Source of the DNA: Candidatus Endomicrobiellum basalitermitum
Lineage (GTDB): Bacteria > Elusimicrobiota > Endomicrobiia > Endomicrobiales > Endomicrobiaceae
Length of the DNA stretch: 64,000 nucleotides
Assembly: GCA_031282525.1 (NCBI GenBank)
Contig: JAITDN010000004.1
Coordinates: 1 to 64,000 of the forward strand
Reading direction: 5' to 3'
Positions 56,280 to 64,000 of the stretch are shown here, in pieces. How positions within the stretch are numbered: position 1 is the first letter of the stretch; each line of letters starts with the position of its first letter. Under the pieces are notes generated by a model, which was given only the letters and a program-made list of their open reading frames with translations, was not told the origin of the DNA and did no database searches. A program made the position numbers and the translations under genes.

Positions 56280-57060
56280 AAGAGATTCCTGGAATACAAA
56301 TTGTCGCATTAACACCAATCCATCTTACATTACAAACACATCACTTCAATTAAATCTCCTTATGCACACAAACCTTATTTTCGTCGTATACCTCTTCTTT
56401 TCTTTTTAAAATACAAGAACCTATAAAACAATTACAGTATCTTGATATTTAGCTCTAGTTTTATGTGCAACATAACATATACAACAAAATGGTTTTATTT
56501 CAAGTAAATGTTTTTTTATAAATTGAAGAACATAACTCGCATAACAGGAAATCGTCATAAAAGATTCCGCCTAACTTAATTCTTTTATCAAATTCTCCCA
56601 CTTCATTTATAATAGTTGTATCGGCTTCATAAAGATCAAAAAACGACACCAAAAGGACAACTTAGAATATATTTTTTCCACAATATTTATTGATATGCGC
56701 ATACACACTATATAATTTATTTTTACAGTACCGTTTGTATTTTTCTTAATCGTACTAACCTGACAAACATCTTCACAAAAAAACAATTATTTTCACAACA
56801 GAATTTATACAAACATGCTACTATACACATTTTACAATTCTTACATTCACCACTATTAATTATTGATTTTCAATTAATTATACTTAGCGCATCAAACTTA
56901 TACGCAATCCAACATGAAGTTACAAATATCCTTAACATATTACCCGTTACGTAAATTCTATTAGGTATACATCTTTTACAGACAATCTCCCTTACTTTAT
57001 CATCCTATAATAAAACCCAAACTCGCAATTACGCTCGATCTTTTAGAACCTCTGGATTTA
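56280..57060 (-). pseudogene. Decayed Fe-S (4Fe-4S dicluster ferredoxin-like) protein gene
   Basis: Minus-strand fragments preserve cysteine patterns in different frames: VCKRCIP (about 56985), INSGECKNCKMCIVAC (about 56813-56860), CEDVCQVSTIKKNTNG (about 56725-56776), and SCPFGVV (about 56643-56661), then CELCSS and CCICYVAHKTRAK. The order C-x2-C-x2-C-x3-C … C-x3-C … CPFG resembles CooF/HycB-type electron-transfer subunits. Stops and frameshifts interrupt it throughout. It lies directly downstream of etfA, so it may once have been a redox partner. Exact family and boundaries uncertain. Confidence 0.65.
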
Positions 57061-57197
57061 TAAAACTATAACATTTAAATCATTCCTATTATTCATTTCT
57101 GATAACTACGTTCACTTTTCAACTAATAAACAATTTTATTCTTTACAATTTTCAAATACCACTTAGAATTTCTTTTATTTATAAATTTTAAACAGAT

Positions 57198-58427
57198 CTA
57201 GGTTGACTCAGACAATTTTATCTCTTTTATTATATTAGGAATAATTTCATATAAATCACCATTTATAGCATAAGATGCAATCTGCATCATAGGACAAGTT
57301 ACGTCTTTATTTATTGCAATAATAATGTCAGACGAACTCATACCCACTATATGTTGAATCTGTCCAGAGATTCCACAAGCAATATAAACCTTTGGAGCTA
57401 CAGTTTTCCCCGTTTGTCCTATTTGATGCATATCTGATATCCAACCCGAGTCAACAGCTGCCCTTGAAGCACCTATAGCACCACCTAAACACTCAGTGAG
57501 TTCCTTAATTAATTTAAGACCTTCTGGTTTACCTAACCCTCTTCCGACAGATACAACAATATTTGCATCACTAAGATTAACAATATTAGGAATATTTTTT
57601 ACAAAACTTAAAAATTTTGTTCTATTTAACAAAGTCCGTGTATCCACTTTATATTCAATAATCTCTCCATTTCTTCCCACTTCTGCTCTAGCTTCTTTGA
57701 AAACCTTATATCTTACCGTAGCCATTTGTGGACGATGTTTTGAAGTCAAAATAGTTGCCATGATATTTCCATCAAAGGCCGGTCTTGTTTGTTGAAGATT
57801 TTTTGTTACAGTATCCACTTCCAATGAAGTACAGTCTGCAGTAAGGCCTGTATGAATCCTCGCTGCAACTCTTGCTGCAAATGAACGGCCTATATTTGTT
57901 GCACCCATTAAAATAATCTCAGGTCTTTCTCTTTCTATAAGTTCAGTTAAAATACTAGCATAAGGATCGTCCTGAAACTCGACAAAAATAGGGTCGTCAC
58001 AAACATAAACTTTATTCGCTCCTCTTTCTATTAATTCTTGAGCTTTTGACTTAATACCACTACCTATCAAAACAGCACTTAAAAATGTCCCAAGTTCTTC
58101 CGCAAGTATATGACCTTTATTTAAAAGTTCATATACAATATTTGATACCTTACCATGCCTCTGTTCCGCATAAACCCATACACCTCTATATAAGCTTTTA
58201 TCAATTTCACTTTGTACTTCATATTTTCTCAGTTCTATTGCATCAAACTTACAGATACGAATACAAGATCCGCAATACGAACATTTATTTAAATCTATAA
58301 CTGCAAGCTCAAATCTCCTATTATACTCTAGTCTTTCAAGTACTGAAATTGCACCAAAAGGACATTCACTTTCACACATCTTACAACCGACACATTTGTC
58401 AGTTAACACTCTTATATTATTTCCCAT
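57198..58427 (-). CDS. etfA: Electron transfer flavoprotein alpha subunit with N-terminal 2[4Fe-4S] ferredoxin domain
   Basis: EtfA carries FAD and passes electrons between an acyl-CoA dehydrogenase and another acceptor. Residues 1-65 form a ferredoxin module with two clusters (CVGCKMCESECPFGA and CSYCGSCIRICKF). The rest is standard EtfA: AARIHTGLTADCTSLEV, RPAFDGNIMATI, and the FAD region GQTGKTVAPKVYIACGISG, QHIVGMSSSDIIIAINKD. The fusion suggests direct ferredoxin-type wiring as in some anaerobic Etf complexes. Order is acd-etfB-etfA. Confidence 0.94.
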   Translation of the reverse strand: MGNNIRVLTDKCVGCKMCESECPFGAISVLERLEYNRRFELAVIDLNKCSYCGSCIRICKFDAIELRKYEVQSEIDKSLYRGVWVYAEQRHGKVSNIVYELLNKGHILAEELGTFLSAVLIGSGIKSKAQELIERGANKVYVCDDPIFVEFQDDPYASILTELIERERPEIILMGATNIGRSFAARVAARIHTGLTADCTSLEVDTVTKNLQQTRPAFDGNIMATILTSKHRPQMATVRYKVFKEARAEVGRNGEIIEYKVDTRTLLNRTKFLSFVKNIPNIVNLSDANIVVSVGRGLGKPEGLKLIKELTECLGGAIGASRAAVDSGWISDMHQIGQTGKTVAPKVYIACGISGQIQHIVGMSSSDIIIAINKDVTCPMMQIASYAINGDLYEIIPNIIKEIKLSEST

Positions 58428-58570
58428 TTAAACAACACCTTAAATAAAGTTTAGAGTTTAAAGTATTCAAAAGCAAATAAAATTTTAGACATGCTCTTTT
58501 GCAAAACTTATGAGGATACACTAAACAAAATAATTTATATTTAATTGTCACTAAATCTATAATTGCTTTA

Positions 58571-59356
58571 TTAAACTATTCCTAATTCAGATAGTCTTCT
58601 AACTAAAGCAACTGCAATATCTTTTGCATCACCGCTAAATTTCTCTCCACAATTTCTTTGTGGAGGGGTAAAGATTTTCATAACTTGTGTTGGGGATCCA
58701 TTAAGACCTATTTTTTTAGCATCTACACCTATAGTAGCAGCATCAAGGATTCTAATAAATGCTTTTTTTGAAAACATTTTAGATCTAAGAGACGGAATTC
58801 TTGGATTATTTATTTCTTTAACAACTGTTAGAAGAGTCGGAAATGGACTTTCTATTAAGTCGTATCCATCTTCCATTATTCTTTCTACTCTAATCGATTT
58901 ATCACTAAGCAATTCTATTTTCCTTACATAGGCTACATGAGGTATGTTAAGCATTTCTGCAACCCCAGGACCAACTTGTGCAGTATTACCATCCGATGCT
59001 TGCTTCCCACAAATAATAATATCATAATTACCTATAAATTTTATTGCTGAAGATAAAGTATAAGATGTTGCTAAAGTATCTGCTCCTCCGAAAGTTCTAT
59101 CACTTATTAAAAATGCTTCATCTGCACCCCTTGAGAGAGCCTCTCTTAAAGCAGATTCAGCTTGTGGAGGTCCCATTGTAATAACAATAACTTTCCCTCC
59201 AACTTTTTCCCTAATTCTTACACCTTCTTCTATAGCGTATTCATCGAAAGGATTAATTACAGATTCTACACCATCTCTTTTAAGTCTTCCGGTTTTGGGG
59301 TCTATTTGCACATTTGTAACGCTAGGAACTTGTTTAATACAAACAATTATATTCAT
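58571..59356 (-). CDS. etfB: Electron transfer flavoprotein beta subunit
   Basis: EtfB pairs with EtfA. Visible are IIVCIKQVPSVTNVQIDP, VINPFDEYAIEEGVRI, VITMGPPQAESALREALSRGADEAFLISD, and the signature VAYVRKIELL…VERIMEDGYDLIESPFP. I start at ATG 59356, which follows an eight-G ribosome-site tract; the longer frame begins GTG-GGG-GGG inside that tract. 261 residues, normal for the family. It lies 140 bp before etfA. Confidence 0.95.
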   Translation of the reverse strand: MNIIVCIKQVPSVTNVQIDPKTGRLKRDGVESVINPFDEYAIEEGVRIREKVGGKVIVITMGPPQAESALREALSRGADEAFLISDRTFGGADTLATSYTLSSAIKFIGNYDIIICGKQASDGNTAQVGPGVAEMLNIPHVAYVRKIELLSDKSIRVERIMEDGYDLIESPFPTLLTVVKEINNPRIPSLRSKMFSKKAFIRILDAATIGVDAKKIGLNGSPTQVMKIFTPPQRNCGEKFSGDAKDIAVALVRRLSELGIV

Positions 59357-59412
59357 ATTATCCCCCCCCACCCCCTACACATAATACATATTTATACAAC
59401 TACATTTTTGTT

Positions 59413-60585
59413 CTATAATTTAGATTTCGTTACATATTCTTTAATAAGATTAAGTGCAATTTCATTTTTTTGAATTTGACTTGTTCCTTCATAAAGAGTC
59501 GTAATTTTCGCATCTCTCATCATTTTTTCTACAGGATACTCTTTAGTGTACCCATAGCCACCAAATATTTGTACAGCATTTATAGTAACTTTCATTGCTA
59601 CCTCTGAGCAAAAAAGTTTTGCCATAGCTGACTCTTTACTTGTACGCTTTACTTTTCCTGAATCAATCATTCTTGCGGAAGCGTAAAGTAATGCTCTTGC
59701 TGCCTCAATCTCAGTAGCCATCTCTGCAAGCATATGTTGTATCGCTTGAAAAGAAGCTATAGGTTGCCCAAACTGTACTCTTTTTCTTGCATAATTGACA
59801 GCCTCATTTAAAGCTCCTGTCGCGATCCCAAGTGCTTGAGCTGCAACACCCGGACGAGAATTGTCCAACGTAGTCTGTGCTATCATCAAACCTTGACCTT
59901 CTCTTCCAAGCAATCTACATCTATGTATTTTACAATTATTAAATATGAGTTCTCTCGTAGAAGATGCTTTTATACCCATTTTTTTCTCTTTCTTGCCAAA
60001 ACTAAAACCTATATCACCTTTTTCTAAAATAAAACATGATATTCCCCTTGCACCTCGAGAATGGTTAGTTTTTGCAAAAATTGTATACGTTTCCGCATCT
60101 CCACCATTAGTAATAAAACATTTGGCCCCATTTAATATATAATAATCTCCATCCTTAATAGCAGTTGTAGTCATTCCAGTCGCATCCGAACCAGCTCCTG
60201 ACTCTGTTAAACCAAAAGCTGCAATTTTCTTACCTAATGCAATATCAGGTAAATATTTCTTTTTTTGTTCTTCGTTGCCAGCTATTAAAATAGGGAAAGC
60301 ACCTAGTGCTGTTGCAGCGAGTGATAATGAAATCGCCCCATCAACTTTACAAAGCTCTTCAACTACAAGCACAAGACCCATAACACCTTTCCCAAAACCA
60401 CCATATTCTTCAGGAATATATGTAGCAAATAAGTCAGCTTTGGCAAACTCTTTTACAATATCCCAAGGAAATTCTTCTTTTTCATCATAATATTCTCTTA
60501 AGGGTTTCATCTTTTCAAGTGCAATTGTTCTTGCAGTTTCAACTATCATTTGCTCCTCTTCAGACAACATATAATCCATCACCAT
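59413..60585 (-). CDS. Acyl-CoA dehydrogenase (short-chain/butyryl-CoA type)
   Basis: This FAD enzyme of 390 residues oxidises an acyl-CoA or, with Etf, reduces an enoyl-CoA. Seen: FATYIPEEYGGFGKG, GLTESGAGSDATGMTTTA, CFITNGGDAETYTIFAKT, GRKRVQFGQPIASFQ-like ARKRVQFGQPIASFQ, QIFGGYGYTKEYPVEKMMRD, and the catalytic glutamate in LYEGTSQIQ, the position used by short- and medium-chain enzymes. ATG follows GGAG. No thiolase or crotonase genes are in the window, so substrate and direction are unknown. Confidence 0.93.
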   Translation of the reverse strand: MVMDYMLSEEEQMIVETARTIALEKMKPLREYYDEKEEFPWDIVKEFAKADLFATYIPEEYGGFGKGVMGLVLVVEELCKVDGAISLSLAATALGAFPILIAGNEEQKKKYLPDIALGKKIAAFGLTESGAGSDATGMTTTAIKDGDYYILNGAKCFITNGGDAETYTIFAKTNHSRGARGISCFILEKGDIGFSFGKKEKKMGIKASSTRELIFNNCKIHRCRLLGREGQGLMIAQTTLDNSRPGVAAQALGIATGALNEAVNYARKRVQFGQPIASFQAIQHMLAEMATEIEAARALLYASARMIDSGKVKRTSKESAMAKLFCSEVAMKVTINAVQIFGGYGYTKEYPVEKMMRDAKITTLYEGTSQIQKNEIALNLIKEYVTKSKL

Positions 60586-60646
60586 ATTAAAACTCCTATA
60601 GATAGTAACAAAGAAAGGCCAAATAAGATTTATTGTTAGACATCAC

Positions 60647-61342
60647 TTATATTTTTATTTTTATCACAGAACGGTTTAAATTTTTCATTGCCTGCTTAGC
60701 AGCAGATTGATGAGACTCTTTTTTAGAATTCCCTATACCCTTTCCTAAGAATTTATCATTAACACACACAACAGCTTCAAATTTTTTGTCATGATCAGGC
60801 CCAACTTCTTTTATTATTGCATACTTAGGCAGCTCTTTATAAACAGACTGGACAACTTCTTGCAACCTACTTTTATAATCAGTAATCAATATTTCTTTTT
60901 GATTATTTAAAAATTTTAAAACAAATTTTTTTGCACTTCCAAACCCACCGTCTAAATATATCGCTCCTATGACAGCTTCAAACACATCGCACAATAAACT
61001 ATCTTTTATTCTTGCTTCATTTGTATTTTCATTTTTACCTAAGAACACATAAATTCCTAGATTTATTTCTCTAGCCCAATTACTCAAATTAGGAGTTGAA
61101 ACAATCTGAGCTTTAAGTTGTGACAACTTTCCCTCACTTTCATATGGATACTTTAAATAGAGAGTTTCTGCAACAATTGCTGAAAGAATACTATCTCCTA
61201 AAAACTCCATCCGTCCATTATAATCTCTTTTCTCAGCTTCAGTAATACAAGATTTATGCGTTAAGGCCACATTTAAAACTTTGATGTCATTGAACCTATA
61301 CTCAATAATCTTTTGAAGCTCTTCCTGATTTTTATTCAACAT
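60647..61342 (-). CDS. rnc: Ribonuclease III
   Basis: RNase III cleaves double-stranded RNA in rRNA maturation. The signature GRMEFLGDSILSAIVAETLY carries the catalytic acidic residues, a second acidic site is in DVFEAVIGAIYLDGG, and a C-terminal double-stranded-RNA-binding domain has GKGIGNSKKESHQSAAKQAM. Length 231 is usual. It overlaps fabF by 11 bp, the common fab-rnc arrangement. Confidence 0.97.
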   Translation of the reverse strand: MLNKNQEELQKIIEYRFNDIKVLNVALTHKSCITEAEKRDYNGRMEFLGDSILSAIVAETLYLKYPYESEGKLSQLKAQIVSTPNLSNWAREINLGIYVFLGKNENTNEARIKDSLLCDVFEAVIGAIYLDGGFGSAKKFVLKFLNNQKEILITDYKSRLQEVVQSVYKELPKYAIIKEVGPDHDKKFEAVVCVNDKFLGKGIGNSKKESHQSAAKQAMKNLNRSVIKIKI

Positions 61343-62573
61343 ATCTCTTTATTACAACAGTAGCATTGTGCCCACCAAAGCCTAAAGAATTTGAAATAGC
61401 ACAATTAATATATTTCATTCTTGCAGTATTCGGAACATAATCTAAATCACATTCTGGATCAGGAGTTTCATAATTTATTGTAGGGTGTATAAAACCTCCC
61501 TGCATAGCAAGAACAGTAGCTGCAAATTCTACAACAGATGCACCGCCCAAAAGATGTCCCATCATTGACTTTGTAGATGAAATAGGTATTTTATATGCTC
61601 TTCTAGCAAAAACTTTTTTTATCGCAAAAGTTTCTATCTTATCATTTAAAACAGTTGATGTTCCATGCGCATTTATATAATCAACTTCTTCTTTAGAAAT
61701 ACCTGCATCAATTATAGCTTTCTCCATAGCCAAAACAGCCCCTTTACCTTCAGGCTCAGGAGCAGTAATATGATAAGCATCATTAGACGCCCCATATCCA
61801 ACAAGTTCAACATATATTTTTGCCCCTCTATTTAACGCATGCTCTAGAGTCTCAAGCACAATCATACCAGCTCCTTCACCCATAACAAAACCATCGCGGT
61901 ACTTATCAAAAGGCCTTGAAGCCCTTTGTGGATCATCATTTCTCCTAGACAAAGCCCTAATAGAGCAAAAACCAGCTAGTCCTAATGGAACAATAGCACC
62001 TTCTGCACCACCTGAAATCATCACATCTACATCGCCACTGCGAAGCAATTGTAAAGCATCTCCAATAGCGCTGTTAGAAGATGCACATGCACTTGTAACA
62101 GTATAATTTGTTCCCGTAAAACCATAATGAATAGCTATCTCAGCGGGAAGTATATTTGTAATTATCATAGGTATGAGAAAAGGACTTACTTTCCTAGGTC
62201 CTTGCGCTAAAAGGGTTTGTTCCTCAACCTCAATTACATCTAAACCACCAATTCCAGTTCCGCTTATAACACCGATTCTTGACAAATCTTCATCATGTAG
62301 ATTAAGTTTTGAATCTTCAATAGCCATTTTTGCCGATGCAAATCCAAATTGTGTAAACCTTGCCATTCTTTTTATTTTCTTTTTATCAATAAATTGCTCA
62401 GGGGCAAAGTTTTTAACAACAGCCGCAAATCTTGTAGTATATGCACTTGTATCGAACGATTCAATAGCAGAAACACCTGACTTACCAATCTTTAATGCCC
62501 TGGTAAATTCAAAATTTCCTATACCTATAGGTGTAACAACACCTATGCCAGTCACAACTACCCTCTTGCTCAT
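61332..62573 (-). CDS. fabF: 3-oxoacyl-[acyl-carrier-protein] synthase II
   Basis: FabF elongates acyl-ACP with malonyl-ACP. The Cys-His-His triad is present: TSACASSNSAI (Cys), INAHGTSTVLND (His) and MMGHLLGGASVVEF (His). The N-terminal VVVTGIGVVTPIG and C-terminal NSLGFGGHNATVV are standard. Length 413. It starts 9 bp after acpP. Confidence 0.97.
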   Translation of the reverse strand: MSKRVVVTGIGVVTPIGIGNFEFTRALKIGKSGVSAIESFDTSAYTTRFAAVVKNFAPEQFIDKKKIKRMARFTQFGFASAKMAIEDSKLNLHDEDLSRIGVISGTGIGGLDVIEVEEQTLLAQGPRKVSPFLIPMIITNILPAEIAIHYGFTGTNYTVTSACASSNSAIGDALQLLRSGDVDVMISGGAEGAIVPLGLAGFCSIRALSRRNDDPQRASRPFDKYRDGFVMGEGAGMIVLETLEHALNRGAKIYVELVGYGASNDAYHITAPEPEGKGAVLAMEKAIIDAGISKEEVDYINAHGTSTVLNDKIETFAIKKVFARRAYKIPISSTKSMMGHLLGGASVVEFAATVLAMQGGFIHPTINYETPDPECDLDYVPNTARMKYINCAISNSLGFGGHNATVVIKRYVE

Positions 62574-62582
62574 TTCAACATC

Positions 62583-62822
62583 CTACTTTGTAGCGTGAGC
62601 CTTAACATAATCTATAGCACTTCCAACTGTTTGAATTTTTTCTGCTTCTTCATCTGGAATTTCAATACCAAATTCTTCTTCAAAAGCCATAACAAGTTCT
62701 ACGGTATCCAAAGAATCTGCACCTAAATCATTAACAAATGAGGCACCAATCACCACCTCAGCAGGATCTACACCCAACTGCTCAACAATAATTTTTTTTA
62801 CTCTATCCTCAAAATCTGCCAT
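62583..62822 (-). CDS. acpP: Acyl carrier protein
   Basis: The 79-residue acidic carrier has the phosphopantetheine serine in [18 protein letters not shown]. It carries growing acyl chains for fatty acid synthesis. A seven-G tract lies 10 bases before the ATG as the ribosome site. Located between fabG and fabF as in many bacteria. Confidence 0.97.
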   Translation of the reverse strand: MADFEDRVKKIIVEQLGVDPAEVVIGASFVNDLGADSLDTVELVMAFEEEFGIEIPDEEAEKIQTVGSAIDYVKAHATK

Positions 62823-62922
62823 TTCGTATATTCCCCCCCAATACTCTTAATTTTTGCATCAACTTCATACAAAAAAAACTTAGACTATCAAATTTAAAAC
62901 TATAACCATCTTAATCTTAAGA

Positions 62923-63666
62923 TTACATGTACAAACCACCGTTAACAGACAAAATATGTCCAGTTATATAAGAAGAATCATCACACACTAAAAACAACGC
63001 TGCCCTTGCTACATCAATAGCTTCTCCAAATCTTCTAAGTGGTATTGCTGAAACCATAGTCTGCTTCCGCTCTTCCGTTAACTTATCTGTCATAGATGTA
63101 CTAATAAATCCAGGAGCAATAGCATTAACCAAAATATTTCTTGAAGCAAACTCCTTGGCACAAGTTTTAGTAATTGTAATTATACCTCCCTTTGATGCTG
63201 AGTAATTTATTTGACCTGCATTCCCTATTTGCCCTATAACAGAAGTTATATTTAGTATCCTACCATACTTTTGCCTAAACATAGGCTTGCTAACTGCTTT
63301 TATACAATTAAACACACCTTTTAAATTAACAGCTATAACTTCATCCCATTCTGTTTCTTTAATTTTTAAAACTAAATTATCTCTTGTTATCCCAGCATTG
63401 TTGACTAGTATATCTATTTTAGAAAAATTGTCAAGAGAAGTTTTAATCAAAGCTTCACAACTTTCTACTCTTGAAACATCTAAAGCAACTGGTACAGCTT
63501 CACAATTGTATTTTGCTATTATTTCATTAACTGTTTCTTGAGCTGATTCCATACTAGTTCCAGTAATTACAAGTTGTGCTCCTTCAGACGCAAAAAGTTC
63601 TGCTATAGCTTTCCCTATTCCTTTAGAAGAACCTGTAATAACTGCTGTTCTACCTTGAAGTTTCAT
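62923..63666 (-). CDS. fabG: 3-oxoacyl-[acyl-carrier-protein] reductase
   Basis: FabG reduces beta-ketoacyl-ACP with NADPH. Cofactor motif TGSSKGIGKAIAELFA, NNAGITRDNL, and the catalytic Ser-Tyr-Lys in ITSVIGQ and INYSASKGG. It ends GHILSVNGGLYM, the usual C-terminus. The start overlaps the fabD stop as ATGA. Length 247. Confidence 0.97.
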   Translation of the reverse strand: MKLQGRTAVITGSSKGIGKAIAELFASEGAQLVITGTSMESAQETVNEIIAKYNCEAVPVALDVSRVESCEALIKTSLDNFSKIDILVNNAGITRDNLVLKIKETEWDEVIAVNLKGVFNCIKAVSKPMFRQKYGRILNITSVIGQIGNAGQINYSASKGGIITITKTCAKEFASRNILVNAIAPGFISTSMTDKLTEERKQTMVSAIPLRRFGEAIDVARAALFLVCDDSSYITGHILSVNGGLYM

Positions 63667-64000
63667 TTGCTTAACTCCGCAAGCGTTTTTTGTAAGCTCA
63701 TTGAGTCCTCTATATTTAACACTTTCTTTGATTTGTCTATTCTTTTTAAAAGTCCAGATAAAATCCTACCTGGCCCAATTTCTATAAATCTATCAAAACC
63801 TGCACCAATAACATTATTTATAATCTCATCCCATTTTACAGGACTCTTAATTTGCCTTATAAGTTTTTCCTTAACTGATAACTCATTAATGGTTAGCAAT
63901 GCATCGCAGTTTGTAAACACTCCGAAAGACGGTACATTAAAATTATACTTATCAAGCTCTCTTGCCATATCATCCGCAGCTGAAATCATAAGAGAAGAAT
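63663..64000 (-). CDS. fabD: Malonyl-CoA:ACP transacylase, 5' end outside the window
   Basis: This partial gene gives the C-terminal ~112 residues of FabD. The frame is open to the window edge and reads SSLMISAADDMARELD, matching the conserved segment just after the catalytic histidine (FHSxLM), then QIKSPVKWDEII and FIEIGPGRILSGLLKRID. It loads malonyl groups onto ACP. Overlaps fabG by 4 bp. An internal ATG at 63989 is not the true start. Confidence 0.95.
   Translation of the reverse strand, partial: SSLMISAADDMARELDKYNFNVPSFGVFTNCDALLTINELSVKEKLIRQIKSPVKWDEIINNVIGAGFDRFIEIGPGRILSGLLKRIDKSKKVLNIEDSMSLQKTLAELSK

Overview
The window is AT-rich bacterial DNA with short intergenic spaces, and nearly every gene lies on the minus strand. 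Genes run in long head-to-tail operons, often with 4-bp ATGA overlaps. The protein set points to a diderm anaerobe with a reduced genome: a PstS-type lipoprotein, a murein transglycosylase, AdoCbl-dependent class II ribonucleotide reductase, an electron-transfer flavoprotein fused to a ferredoxin domain, and a hexose-phosphate-type antiporter. Together with several decayed genes, this resembles the Endomicrobium lineage (Elusimicrobiota; symbionts of termite-gut flagellates). That placement is an inference from gene content; no rRNA gene is present to confirm it.

Layout. 1-1633: carboxyspermidine-type polyamine genes. 1805-2695: a PAP2 phosphatase, the first of two plus-strand genes. 2684-5860: corrinoid uptake (btuFCD) with cobalamin adenosyltransferase. 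6220-11472: a complete phosphate operon pstS-pstC-pstA-pstB-pstB-phoU whose two ATPases have complementary defects. 11553-16128: guaA, dcd and the B12-dependent nrdJ. 16715-19427: two tandem diguanylate cyclases. 19865-29027: a repair and envelope operon, mutS-mutL-miaA-murJ-uvrC-ogt-lipoyl transferase, with mutS cut short by frameshifts and uvrC lacking its C-terminal HhH region. 29125-33493: transglycosylase, miaB and a serine-synthesis pair. 33775-39503: tig-clpP-clpX-lon. 39564-50715: six tRNA genes interleaved with glyQS, dCMP deaminase (plus strand), gph, a UhpC/GlpT-type transporter, panD, mscS, a DksA-like protein, an Orn/Lys/Arg decarboxylase and a small kinase. 50770-52569: a heavily decayed smc pseudogene. 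52769-56120: a three-gene cluster that looks like bacterial ceramide (sphingolipid) synthesis. 56280-57060: remains of an Fe-S protein. 57198-60585: etfA (with ferredoxin domain), etfB and an acyl-CoA dehydrogenase. 60647-64000: rnc-fabF-acpP-fabG-fabD, the last cut by the window end.

How the genes connect. Imported corrinoid becomes adenosylcobalamin for nrdJ, so DNA precursor synthesis probably depends on scavenged B12. The serA/aminotransferase pair supplies serine, which is the substrate of the serine palmitoyltransferase-like enzyme; fab genes supply acyl chains. Chromosome maintenance and repair functions are eroding (smc, mutS tail, uvrC tail) while mutL, ogt, the Clp/Lon proteolysis set and the trigger factor remain intact.

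Most noteworthy: the asymmetric PstB pair, which together would form one canonical and one degenerate ATP site; the sphingolipid-type cluster; and the smc, mutS and Fe-S gene relics, which can be read through their frameshifts.
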